Assembly: GCA_036522155.1 (NCBI GenBank)
Contig: DATDGI010000044.1
Location: 1-10,047 of the forward strand
Origin: UBA9676 sp036522155
GTDB lineage: Bacteria > Actinomycetota > Actinomycetes > Streptosporangiales > Streptosporangiaceae
Reading direction: 5' to 3'
DNA: 10,047 nt
Made by a program: the position numbers and the translations under genes. This document shows, one piece after another, positions 1 through 5,627 of the stretch. Positions within the stretch are counted from its first letter, which is position 1; each line of letters opens with the position of its first letter. The notes under the pieces were generated by a model. It ran no database searches, was not told where the DNA came from, and worked only from the letters and a program-made list of their open reading frames with translations.

Positions 1-203
1 TTGAAGGCACCATGCGCCAGGCAACCCACGTCACCGGCATCCGCCGCGCCCGCTACCTCGGCCTCGCCAAGACCCGCCTGGAGCACAACGCCGCCGCCGC
101 AGCGATCAACCTGATCCGCCTCGACGCCTGGCGGACCGGCAAGCAGCTCGACCGGACCCGGACCACCCACCTCCAGCGACTCGACCTCACCATCGCAGCC
201 TGA
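1..203 (+). CDS. IS1182-type transposase, C-terminal end (partial at left edge)
   Basis: The frame is open from the window edge (codons in phase with position 3) to TGA at 201-203. It reads EGT, then a basic stretch with GIRRARYLGLAKT, then AAAINLIRLDAW and a closing TRTTHLQRL. That pattern is the C-terminal signature of IS1182-family DDE transposases, in which the Glu of EGT is the last member of the catalytic triad. Most of the protein, including the two catalytic Asp residues, lies outside the window, so intactness cannot be judged. An ATG at 12 exists but is internal to the homologous region, so it is not a true start. The terminal inverted repeat should lie between the stop and about 235, but the other IS end is not available for comparison. 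The family is recognised from memory of its C-terminal consensus. Confidence 0.75.
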   Translation, partial: EGTMRQATHVTGIRRARYLGLAKTRLEHNAAAAAINLIRLDAWRTGKQLDRTRTTHLQRLDLTIAA

Positions 204-235
204 GCCCGAATAAGCCAACAGGGTCTCTAGGCGGC
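204..235. mobile_element. Probable right end of the IS element / junction with the DUF2182 gene
   Basis: DUF2182-like sequence starts in frame at about 230, only some 30 bases after the transposase stop. The IS end and target junction must therefore lie in this short stretch. It contains a CTAG palindrome at 227-230, which could be a target or duplication remnant; this is inference. The terminal repeat cannot be confirmed without the left end of the element. Confidence 0.4.
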
Positions 236-265
236 ATCATCGCCGCGGCCTGGGTCTACGTCGTA

Positions 266-967
266 GTGGCAGCGCGCCGCATGGCGAGCGGGTCAGCCGG
301 CATGCGGGGTCATTCGATGGCGCCGGTGATGCACGCCATGGCCGGGATGCAGCCGTGGACGGCAACCGAGTTCGGCCTGATGCTGGCGATGTGGGCCGTG
401 ATGATGATCGCCATGATGGTCCCCACCGCGATACCGATGACCCTGCTCTATGCTGCGGTCGCCCGGAAGGCCGCCGTCCAGGACAACCCGCTGGCCCCGA
501 CGTTCGTCTTCGCCGCCGGCTATATCACGATGTGGGCGATCTTCAGTCTCGTGGCCCCGGTCGCCCAACGCGCCCTTGATGAGGCCACGCTGCTGTCACC
601 CATGATGGTGTCCAGAAGCGCCTGGCTGGGGGCCACGCTGCTGATCGCGGCTGGCGTCTACCAGCTCACCCCGCTCAAGAACGCCTGCCTCAAGAACTGC
701 CGCGCGCCAGCGCACTTCCTGTCCCGCTACTGGCGCAACGGCCGCCTCGGCGCCCTTCGCATGGGGCTCAGGCTCGGCGCCTATTGCCTTGGCTGCTGCT
801 GGGTCCTGATGGGGTTGCTGTTCGTCGGCGGCGTCATGAATCTGTTGTGGATCGCGGCGATCGCCGCCTTCGTCCTAGCGGAGAAAACCATCCCGTTCGG
901 TGCAGCCGGAGGAAGATTCGGCGGCATCGCGATGATTCTGGCTGGCGCCTTGAGCCTGGCCCTGTGA
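266..967 (+). CDS. DUF2182 (COG5486) metal-binding integral membrane protein, probably 5'-truncated
   Basis: The 233-residue product matches DUF2182, a family of predicted metal-binding membrane proteins of unproven function. Visible features are a Met/His-rich N-terminal stretch (residues 13-28), a helix with WAVMMIAMMVP near 43-53, and further helices near 78-100, 120-135, 178-205 and 212-233. Two Cys clusters fit metal binding: C141/C145 (NACLKNC) and C174/C177/C178 (YCLGCCW). GTG at 266 is the first possible start; ATG at 281 is an alternative. However, the frame stays open upstream, and codons from about 230 encode GGIIAAAWVYVVV, which looks like the family's first membrane helix, with no start codon before it. 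This suggests that IS insertion removed the original start and first residues. The gene is convergent with the MerR regulator. The family call is firm, but whether it is still expressed is unknown. Confidence 0.8.
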   Translation: MAARRMASGSAGMRGHSMAPVMHAMAGMQPWTATEFGLMLAMWAVMMIAMMVPTAIPMTLLYAAVARKAAVQDNPLAPTFVFAAGYITMWAIFSLVAPVAQRALDEATLLSPMMVSRSAWLGATLLIAAGVYQLTPLKNACLKNCRAPAHFLSRYWRNGRLGALRMGLRLGAYCLGCCWVLMGLLFVGGVMNLLWIAAIAAFVLAEKTIPFGAAGGRFGGIAMILAGALSLAL

Positions 968-1030
968 GAGTCCGGGCCGACAGGGCTCGCGCGCGCTGCC
1001 TCCGATCCCCCAACCGGCGCTATTCACGCA

Positions 1031-1867
1031 CTACTTGCATAGTTGGCGCGTGTGCCGGGTTTGGAAGATCGGCCATCCAACTTCGGTTCGCCACAGGGAG
1101 TCGTCTTGGGTTTCGGAGGGGCCGACGAGGTAGTACTCGCGAATAGGCCCGTCGACCGCAAGCGCATGCTGGGTCACGTAGGCGGCGAGGACACCGTAAG
1201 TTCGGTCGATGTCGGTGTGGGGACCGGGGTGGACGATCGTCGCCAGTTCTGCTGATGGGATCACGGTGGCGCTGACGCGTCCAATCGGCTGGGGCACCGG
1301 ATCGCACGGAAGGAAGATCGTGGCTCGTCCCCGGTCCTCGGTGAATAGCTCTGTATCGAAGACGCCCCCGGCGGGCCCGGCCGGGTTGATGTCCTGGGCG
1401 GACAGCGTGGCGGCCAACTCGCCGATGGCTCCGCGATACCAGGCCAGGGCGTCGGCCTTGTCAACGATGTCGGTGATGACAGCGGCGGGCGTGGCGGCGA
1501 GGTGGCGGTGATCGATGGGGACACTGGGCTGGGGGTGATCCAGCAGCTCTCGCAGGGATGTCACCGCTTCGTGGGTCCGAGCCAGGCTTGACTCCAGACG
1601 GGCCAGATGGTTGGCGATCACCCGGTTGCGGGTATCGACGTCGGGAGCCTGAAGCACAATCTGGATGTCTTCGAGTGGCATATCCAGGTCGCGGAAGCGG
1701 CGGATGATCTGAGCCGTGACGATCTGCTCTGTGGCGTACCGCCGGTATCCGGTGTCAACGTCTACATCGACCGGCTCCAACAGGCCAATCTCGTGGTAGT
1801 GGCGAAGCATCTTCACGCTCAGGTGCGTGGCCCGGGAGAAGTCGCCGATCGGCAGCGTTGAGTTCAC
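1031..1867 (-). CDS. MerR-family regulator with GyrI-like effector-binding domain
   Basis: The 278-residue protein has an N-terminal MerR winged HTH (about residues 5-75, with MLRHYHEIGLLEP and the wing residues TGYRRY). A helical dimerisation linker follows (about 76-115), then a GyrI-like small-molecule domain (about 122-272). This is the BmrR/TipAL layout, in which ligand binding untwists an over-long promoter spacer and activates transcription. The ligand domain retains EYYLVGP and TEVGWP. E262 in the latter corresponds to the acidic residue that contacts cationic drugs in BmrR (family knowledge). The GTG start at 1867 fits a leaderless transcript: a promoter on this strand places the start site at about 1867. 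The NTF2-like gene is divergent, each direction has its own MerR-type operator, so autoregulation plus activation of the neighbour is the likely role. The ligand is unknown. Confidence 0.88.
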   Translation of the reverse strand: MNSTLPIGDFSRATHLSVKMLRHYHEIGLLEPVDVDVDTGYRRYATEQIVTAQIIRRFRDLDMPLEDIQIVLQAPDVDTRNRVIANHLARLESSLARTHEAVTSLRELLDHPQPSVPIDHRHLAATPAAVITDIVDKADALAWYRGAIGELAATLSAQDINPAGPAGGVFDTELFTEDRGRATIFLPCDPVPQPIGRVSATVIPSAELATIVHPGPHTDIDRTYGVLAAYVTQHALAVDGPIREYYLVGPSETQDDSLWRTEVGWPIFQTRHTRQLCK

Positions 1868-1873
1868 GACCCC

Positions 1874-1904
1874 AGGTTGGGGTCTCCCCCCATGGGAGAG
1901 TCAA
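1874..1904 (-). promoter_or_regulatory. MerR-type promoter/operator for the regulator gene
   Basis: On the minus strand a TTGACT -35 (1904-1899) is followed by a 19-bp spacer and a CAACCT -10-like hexamer (1879-1874). The spacer region holds a 6-bp perfect inverted repeat, TCTCCC/GGGAGA, at 1883-1888 and 1894-1899, centred 8 bp inside the -35. A spacer of 19 bp with an internal dyad is the hallmark of MerR-controlled promoters. Transcription would begin at about 1867, the first base of the GTG, so the mRNA would be leaderless. Confidence 0.65.
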
Positions 1905-1919
1905 GTAGCGAATCCGCCC

Positions 1920-1950
1920 TTGACCCTCCCATTGCAGGAGGAGAGAAGCT
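1920..1950 (+). promoter_or_regulatory. MerR-type promoter/operator for the NTF2-like gene
   Basis: TTGACC (1920-1925), a 19-bp spacer and GAAGCT (1945-1950) form a second MerR-type promoter facing right. The spacer region contains CCTCC (1925-1929) and GGAGG (1937-1941) as inverted arms, again centred 8 bp from the end of the -35. CTCCCAT in the spacer is shared with the operator on the other strand, so the same regulator probably binds both. The transcription start would be near 1957, leaving a leader of about 44 bases. Confidence 0.65.
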
Positions 1951-2000
1951 GGGCTCAACCGGCCACGAGGTCGGTCTGAGGAACAAGGGAGCCATCACCT

Positions 2001-2372
2001 GTGACCAGCCAGCTGATCACCTCGCCGCCCCCGGTTGTTGCCGAGCACATCGCCGCGGTCAACGCCTTCGACAACGACCGTATCGTCGGCACCTTCGCCC
2101 CCGACGCCTACGTGAACGATAACCGCCGCGAGATCTGGGGGATCGAGGCCATCCGCAAGTTCATGGCCAAGGAGTTCGTCGGCGATCACGTCACGATGGA
2201 GGTCAGAGAGGTCATCGACCACTACGGCGACATCATCGTCCGCGCCAAGTACGACGGCGACTACGACAAGTCGAACCTGCCAGACGAGCTGATCATGTCC
2301 AGCTACTTCGCCCTCCAAGGCGGGAAGATCGTCAGCCTGGCCGTTATCTTCAACCAGCCCTCACCGTACTGA
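2001..2372 (+). CDS. NTF2-like / SnoaL-like fold protein
   Basis: The 123-residue protein begins with a helix (VAEHIAAVNAFD), then NDRIVGTFAPDAYVNDNRREIWGIEAIRKFM, then beta strands (EVREVIDHYGDIIVRAKYDGDY and SSYFALQGGKIVSLAVIFNQPS). This is the standard cone-shaped NTF2/SnoaL fold, which includes isomerases, cyclases and ligand-binding proteins. There is no signal peptide, so it is cytoplasmic. The start is GTG at 2001 with AGGGAG at 1986-1991, nine bases upstream. The gene lies behind a MerR-type promoter and is divergent from the MerR/GyrI regulator, so its expression probably answers the regulator's ligand. Binding, sequestering or chemically altering that ligand is a reasonable guess. 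The fold is confident; the activity cannot be told from the sequence. Confidence 0.8.
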   Translation: MTSQLITSPPPVVAEHIAAVNAFDNDRIVGTFAPDAYVNDNRREIWGIEAIRKFMAKEFVGDHVTMEVREVIDHYGDIIVRAKYDGDYDKSNLPDELIMSSYFALQGGKIVSLAVIFNQPSPY

Positions 2373-2384
2373 GTGCGATCACAC

Positions 2385-2409
2385 GCGCCGCGTTCTGATC
2401 CCGCGGCGC
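2385..2409 (+). terminator. Hairpin after the NTF2-like gene
   Basis: There are perfect 8-bp arms, GCGCCGCG (2385-2392) and CGCGGCGC (2402-2409), with a 9-base loop, starting 12 bases after the stop. There is no T-run, which is common for actinobacterial terminators. The hairpin is symmetric enough to stop transcription from the tRNA side too. Confidence 0.55.
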
Positions 2410-2508
2410 CGCCAGTCTTGCAAGGGCACCACTGAGCATCTTGCGTGGAATGCCGAGCCGGGGTATCAACCAGGGTAAAGAGATGACAAAACCCCAGGTC
2501 AGAGCGGG

Positions 2509-2581
2509 TGCGCCGCCAGGGACTCGAACCCCGAACCCGCGGATTAAGAGTCCGCTGCTCTGCCAGTTGAGCTAGCGGCGC
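2509..2581 (-). tRNA. tRNA-Lys(CTT)
   Basis: The 73-base cloverleaf reads on the minus strand. The acceptor stem GCGCCGC pairs perfectly with GCGGCGC, the D stem is GCTC/GAGC, and the anticodon stem GCGGA/TCCGC encloses the loop CTCTTAA. The anticodon CTT is at 2548-2546 and reads AAG (Lys). The T stem is CGGGG/CCCTG with one G-U pair around TTCGAGT. The discriminator base is A, followed by CCC, so CCA is not encoded and must be added by nucleotidyltransferase. The gene converges on the NTF2-like gene, and its 3' side faces the IS-bearing, less GC-rich region. Confidence 0.97.
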
Positions 2582-2594
2582 TTGAGACTCAGTG

Positions 2595-2600
2595 ATGGTA
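2595..2600 (-). promoter_or_regulatory. Possible -10 box of the tRNA-Lys gene
   Basis: TACCAT on the minus strand would start transcription near 2588, seven bases before the mature tRNA 5' end, a normal tRNA leader length. No good -35 is visible 16-18 bases upstream, so this is tentative. The rest of the 2582-2684 gap is GC-rich without a recognisable gene. Confidence 0.35.
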
Positions 2601-2684
2601 ACAGCACCGACACAGCGGACGCGAACTGGCGCGCGCGCCGCGAACTCCGCCGCCAGACCGGAATCCCGACCCGGCCGGTGGGGG

Positions 2685-4070
2685 TCAGCCGCCCAGGAAC
2701 CGGCCGGTCAGCTGGGCCGCGCGGGACCGGCGGCCGGTCCGCAACTCCTGCCGGTCGGCCCAGGTCATGACGTGCAGGCCGGCGTTCACCCCGAGCCATC
2801 GCAACGGTTCCGGCTCCCAGCGCGGGGAACGGTGATTCACCCACGGCAGCCGGGTGAGATCACTGCCCGTGCCCAGGATCAGGTCGGCCAGGGTGCGCCC
2901 GGCCAGGTTGGTGGTGGCGACCCCGTCGCCGACGTAACCGCCCGCCCAGCCGAGCCCGGTGGCCGGGTCCAGCCCGGCGGAGGCGCACCAGTCGCGGGCG
3001 ATGCCGAGCGGGCCGCCCCAGGTGTGGGTCACCGTCACGCCGTCCAGGACCGGAAACAGGTCGGCCAGCGTCCGCTGGAGCGCTGCGAACACCGGCGGCA
3101 CCCGGTCGTAGTCCCGGCGGACCGATGAGCCCAGGTGATAGGGCGCGCCCCGGCCGCCGAACGCCATCCGCCCATCCGCGGTCCGCTGGCCGTAGATGAC
3201 CAGGTGGCGCAGGTCGCCGAAGGTCGCCCGGCCGGTCAGCCCGATCCGGGCCCAGACCGCTTCCGGCAGCGGCTCGGTCGCGATCATCAGCGAATACACC
3301 GGGGCCACCGCCCGCCGCAGCCCCGGCAGCAGTGGCGTGTACCCCTCGGTGGCGCGGATCACGTGCCGGGCCCAGACCGTGCCCCTGGTGGTGCGCAGCA
3401 GGCCCGGCTCGATCGCGGTCACCGGGGTGGCCTCGTGCACCGCCACCCCGAGCCGCCGCACCGCCTCGGCCAGGCCGCGGACCAGCCGGGCCGGGTGGAT
3501 GGCCGCGCAGTGCGGCGTGTAGGTGGCGCCCAGCACGTCGGTGGCCTGGGCCTGCTCGCGTGCCTGCGCGGCGGTCAGCAGGCGCAGATCGTCCTCCCCG
3601 AAGCCGAACTCGCGGGCCTCGGCCACCTCGGCCCGGGCCCGCCCGAGCTGGGCCGGGGTGCGGGCGAACTGGACGGTGCCGCCCTTGGCCCAGTGACAAT
3701 CGATGCCTTCGGCCGCCGCCACCCGGCCCACCTCGTCCACGCAGTCCTGCATCGCCCGGTACATGGCGATCGCCGCGTCCCGGCCGGCCAGCCGGGCCAG
3801 CTTGGTCAATGACGCCGGGAACAGGGCCGAGCACCAGCCGCCGTTGCGCCCGGACGCGCCGAACCCGGCGATGCCCGCCTCACAGACCACGATCCGCAGC
3901 CCCGGCCGCGCCCGCGCCAGGTAGTAGGCGGTCCACAGCCCGGTGAGCCCGGCACCGGCGATGGCCACGTCAGCGTCGGTGTCCCCGGGCAGCGGTGCGG
4001 CCGGTGCCAGCGAGCCGGGGACCGTGTCCAGCCAGAAGGACAGTGACCGATATGCCTTATCCGAGGCCAT
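2685..4070 (-). CDS. FAD-dependent oxidoreductase, DAO (D-amino-acid/amine oxidase) family
   Basis: The 461-residue flavoprotein has a Rossmann dinucleotide motif GAGLTG near residues 33-38, ending in the ribose-binding Glu of VVCEAG. Next comes GFGASGRNGGW, typical of the DadA/PuuB branch (gamma-glutamylputrescine oxidase-like), and a C-terminal FAD-contact segment GWAGGYVGDGVATTNLAGR. Such enzymes oxidise the C-N bond of amino acids or amines, producing an imine and usually hydrogen peroxide. There is no signal peptide, so it is cytosolic. ATG at 4070 (MASDKAYRS) was chosen because the frame upstream to 4178 is low-quality sequence that would overlap the divergent phosphatase gene. GTG at 4073 is an alternative, and no clear ribosome-binding site is seen for either. 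It is divergent from the phosphatase/fructosamine-kinase operon, with 94 bases between them. The substrate is unknown; a link to sugar-amine chemistry is an inference from position alone. Confidence 0.87.
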   Translation of the reverse strand: MASDKAYRSLSFWLDTVPGSLAPAAPLPGDTDADVAIAGAGLTGLWTAYYLARARPGLRIVVCEAGIAGFGASGRNGGWCSALFPASLTKLARLAGRDAAIAMYRAMQDCVDEVGRVAAAEGIDCHWAKGGTVQFARTPAQLGRARAEVAEAREFGFGEDDLRLLTAAQAREQAQATDVLGATYTPHCAAIHPARLVRGLAEAVRRLGVAVHEATPVTAIEPGLLRTTRGTVWARHVIRATEGYTPLLPGLRRAVAPVYSLMIATEPLPEAVWARIGLTGRATFGDLRHLVIYGQRTADGRMAFGGRGAPYHLGSSVRRDYDRVPPVFAALQRTLADLFPVLDGVTVTHTWGGPLGIARDWCASAGLDPATGLGWAGGYVGDGVATTNLAGRTLADLILGTGSDLTRLPWVNHRSPRWEPEPLRWLGVNAGLHVMTWADRQELRTGRRSRAAQLTGRFLGG

Positions 4071-4077
4071 CACGCCA

Positions 4078-4133
4078 TCGTGGCACGCGCCGGCCGCCCG
4101 GGGTAACGCCGGGCGGGTGGGCCACCGCCACGA
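4078..4133. repeat. Nested, nearly concentric inverted repeat in the divergent intergenic region
   Basis: The outer arms are TCGTGGC (4078-4084) and GCCACGA (4127-4133). The inner arms are CCGCCCGG (4094-4101) and CCGGGCGG (4109-4116), with a 7-base centre. The two dyads have midpoints at 4105.5 and 4105. A further small palindrome GGTGG-G-CCACC lies at 4116-4126. It fills most of the 94-base gap between the oxidoreductase and the phosphatase, so it is either an operator serving both promoters or an RNA hairpin in one leader. All arms are exact. Confidence 0.6.
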
Positions 4134-4164
4134 GCACGAACCGGGGTCGGGCATCCTTGGTGGC

Positions 4165-4731
4165 ATGCCCGTCGACACACCCGGCTTTGAGGCGTTGCCC
4201 GGCCGCCGCCAGTCGTTTGGTCCCTATCGGGTTTGCCTGGTGTGCCTGGGGAACATCTGCCGCTCCCCGATGGCGGAGGTGGTCCTGCGGGCCGAGCTGG
4301 CCGGGGCCGGGCTGGCCGAGGCGGTCACGGTGGAAAGCGCGGGCACCGGGGACTGGCACGTGGGGGAGCGGATGTACGGGCCGGCGCGGGCCGAGCTGGC
4401 CCGGCACGGTTACGACGGATCCGGCCACCGGGCGCGCCAGATCGAGCCGTCCTGGCTGGACGATTACGACCTGCTGCTCGCCATGGATGACGACAACCTC
4501 GCCGATCTGCGCCGGATGGCGGGCCGGTCGGCGGCCGCGGGCCGGCTGCGGCTGCTGCGGTCGTTCGACCCGGGGCTGGCGGGCGACGATCCGTTTGGCG
4601 GCCAGGTGCCCGATCCCTACGGCGGCACCCCGGATGAGTATGCGCTCGCGTTCGACCTGATCGAGGCGGCGGCCAAGGGGCTCACCCAGCGGCTGGCCGA
4701 GTTCGGCGACGCCAAGACCGCCGGGCGGTGA
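4165..4731 (+). CDS. Low-molecular-weight protein-tyrosine-phosphatase family protein
   Basis: The 188-residue protein has the LMW-PTP P-loop CLGNICR at residues 27-33 (Cys27 nucleophile, Arg33 phosphate binding), followed by SPMAE. It also has SAGTGDWHVG near 58-67, RSFDP near 132-136 and the general-acid Asp150 in VPDPYGG. All catalytic residues are present, and it resembles mycobacterial PtpA along its length. Known members dephosphorylate phosphotyrosine, and some act on ribulosamine/erythrulosamine 5-phosphates. ATG at 4165 gives a normal length with a short extra N-terminus (residues 1-20); longer in-frame starts would run into the divergent oxidoreductase. No strong ribosome-binding site is visible. 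Its stop overlaps the next start as GTGA (4728-4731), so the two genes are translationally coupled. That partner makes a sugar-amine phosphatase role as likely as a protein phosphatase one. Confidence 0.9.
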   Translation: MPVDTPGFEALPGRRQSFGPYRVCLVCLGNICRSPMAEVVLRAELAGAGLAEAVTVESAGTGDWHVGERMYGPARAELARHGYDGSGHRARQIEPSWLDDYDLLLAMDDDNLADLRRMAGRSAAAGRLRLLRSFDPGLAGDDPFGGQVPDPYGGTPDEYALAFDLIEAAAKGLTQRLAEFGDAKTAGR

Positions 4732-5627
4732 CCGGGCCCGGCGGCGCGGCCGTCACCGGGCGGCTGGCACGGCTCACCGGTAGCGGGGTCAGTGACCTGC
4801 GGCTGACCGGTTCGGCTCATCAGTGCCGTCACTACCGGGCCACCCTGGCCGACGGCAGATCCGTGTTCGTCAAGGCCGCCGATGCAGGCTCCGCCGCCGT
4901 GTTCGGGGCCGAGGCCCGCGGGCTGGCCTGGCTGGCGGAGGCCGGGGCAGCGCCGGCCCCGGAGGTACTCGGCTGGGACGACGGCCTGCTGGCCATCGCG
5001 TGGGTGCCGCCCGGGGCGCCGGACGCCGCCGCGGCGGAGCGGTTCGGGTGGGAACTGGCCGGCACCCACGCGGCCGGGGCCGCCCGGTTCGGCGCGCCGT
5101 GGCCGGGTTTCATCGCCAGCCTGCCGCTGGACAACGACGCCCCCGGGGGCAGCGGCGCCTCCGGCGGTGATGACTGGCCGGACTGGTACGCGGGCCGCCG
5201 GCTGCTGCCGTTCCTGCGGCGCGCCGCCGGCACCGGCGCGCTGGGCCCGGCGCAGGTGCGCGACGTCGAAGCCGTCATTGCCCGGATCGGCCGCCTGGCT
5301 GGCCCGGCCGAGCCGCCGAGCCGCATCCACGGCGACTGCTGGTCGGGCAACGTGCTGTGGTCGGGCGGGCGTGGCTGGCTGATCGATCCGGCCGCGCACG
5401 GCGGCCAACGGGAGACCGACCTGGCCATGCTGGCGCTGTTTGGCGCGCCGTTCCTGGACCGGATCCTGGGCAGCTACCACGAGGCCGCGCCGCTGGCGGA
5501 CGGCTGGCGGTCCCGGGTGCCACTGCACCAGCTGCACCCGCTGCTGGTCCACGCCTGCCTGTTCGGATCCGGCTACGCCGGGCCGGTCGCGGGCGCCGCC
5601 CGCGCCGCCCTGCGGGCTGAAACCTAG
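4728..5627 (+). CDS. Fructosamine/ketosamine-3-kinase family protein
   Basis: The 299-residue protein belongs to the fructosamine kinase family (APH-like kinase fold). Visible elements are the ATP-binding Lys49 in SVFVKAA, Glu62 in the following helix, GFIASLPLDND near 127-137 and RRLLPFLR near 157-164. The catalytic loop HGDCWSGNVLW is at 201-211 (Asp203, Asn208), the metal-binding Asp220 is in LIDPAAHGG, and RETDLAML follows. These kinases phosphorylate the sugar of ketoamine adducts on amines or proteins, making them unstable so that the free amine is recovered. Bacterial members mostly prefer ribulosamines and erythrulosamines (established family knowledge). The start is GTG at 4728, overlapping the phosphatase stop by four bases. 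Its TAG stop lies in a CTAG that is also the stop of the convergent histidine kinase gene. The enzyme looks complete, but its exact sugar substrate cannot be read from sequence. Confidence 0.88.
   Translation: MTGPGGAAVTGRLARLTGSGVSDLRLTGSAHQCRHYRATLADGRSVFVKAADAGSAAVFGAEARGLAWLAEAGAAPAPEVLGWDDGLLAIAWVPPGAPDAAAAERFGWELAGTHAAGAARFGAPWPGFIASLPLDNDAPGGSGASGGDDWPDWYAGRRLLPFLRRAAGTGALGPAQVRDVEAVIARIGRLAGPAEPPSRIHGDCWSGNVLWSGGRGWLIDPAAHGGQRETDLAMLALFGAPFLDRILGSYHEAAPLADGWRSRVPLHQLHPLLVHACLFGSGYAGPVAGAARAALRAET

Noticed and set aside
1..967. Transposase-DUF2182 fusion by frameshift
   Set aside because: The transposase reaches its normal C-terminus and own stop; the frames differ by 2, and IS insertion explains the arrangement more simply.
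968..1030. Terminator between the convergent DUF2182 and MerR genes
   Set aside because: No inverted repeat of useful length was found in these 63 bases.
2668..2686. GACCC/GGGTC hairpin at the 3' end of the oxidoreductase gene
   Set aside because: It has only five pairs, overlaps the stop codon, and is weak against the GC background; not called as a terminator.
3135..3812. Long plus-strand open frame opposite the FAD oxidoreductase gene
   Set aside because: It mirrors the coding strand of a clear flavoprotein; the product is Arg/Pro/Gly-rich with no family pattern, as expected in very GC-rich DNA.
3943..4164. Upstream in-frame start for the phosphatase
   Set aside because: It would cover the 5' end of the divergent oxidoreductase gene and the nested dyad; the conserved domain begins shortly after ATG 4165.
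4617..5552. Long minus-strand open frame opposite the fructosamine-kinase-family gene
   Set aside because: It is antisense to conserved kinase motifs, has low-complexity composition and no recognisable domain.
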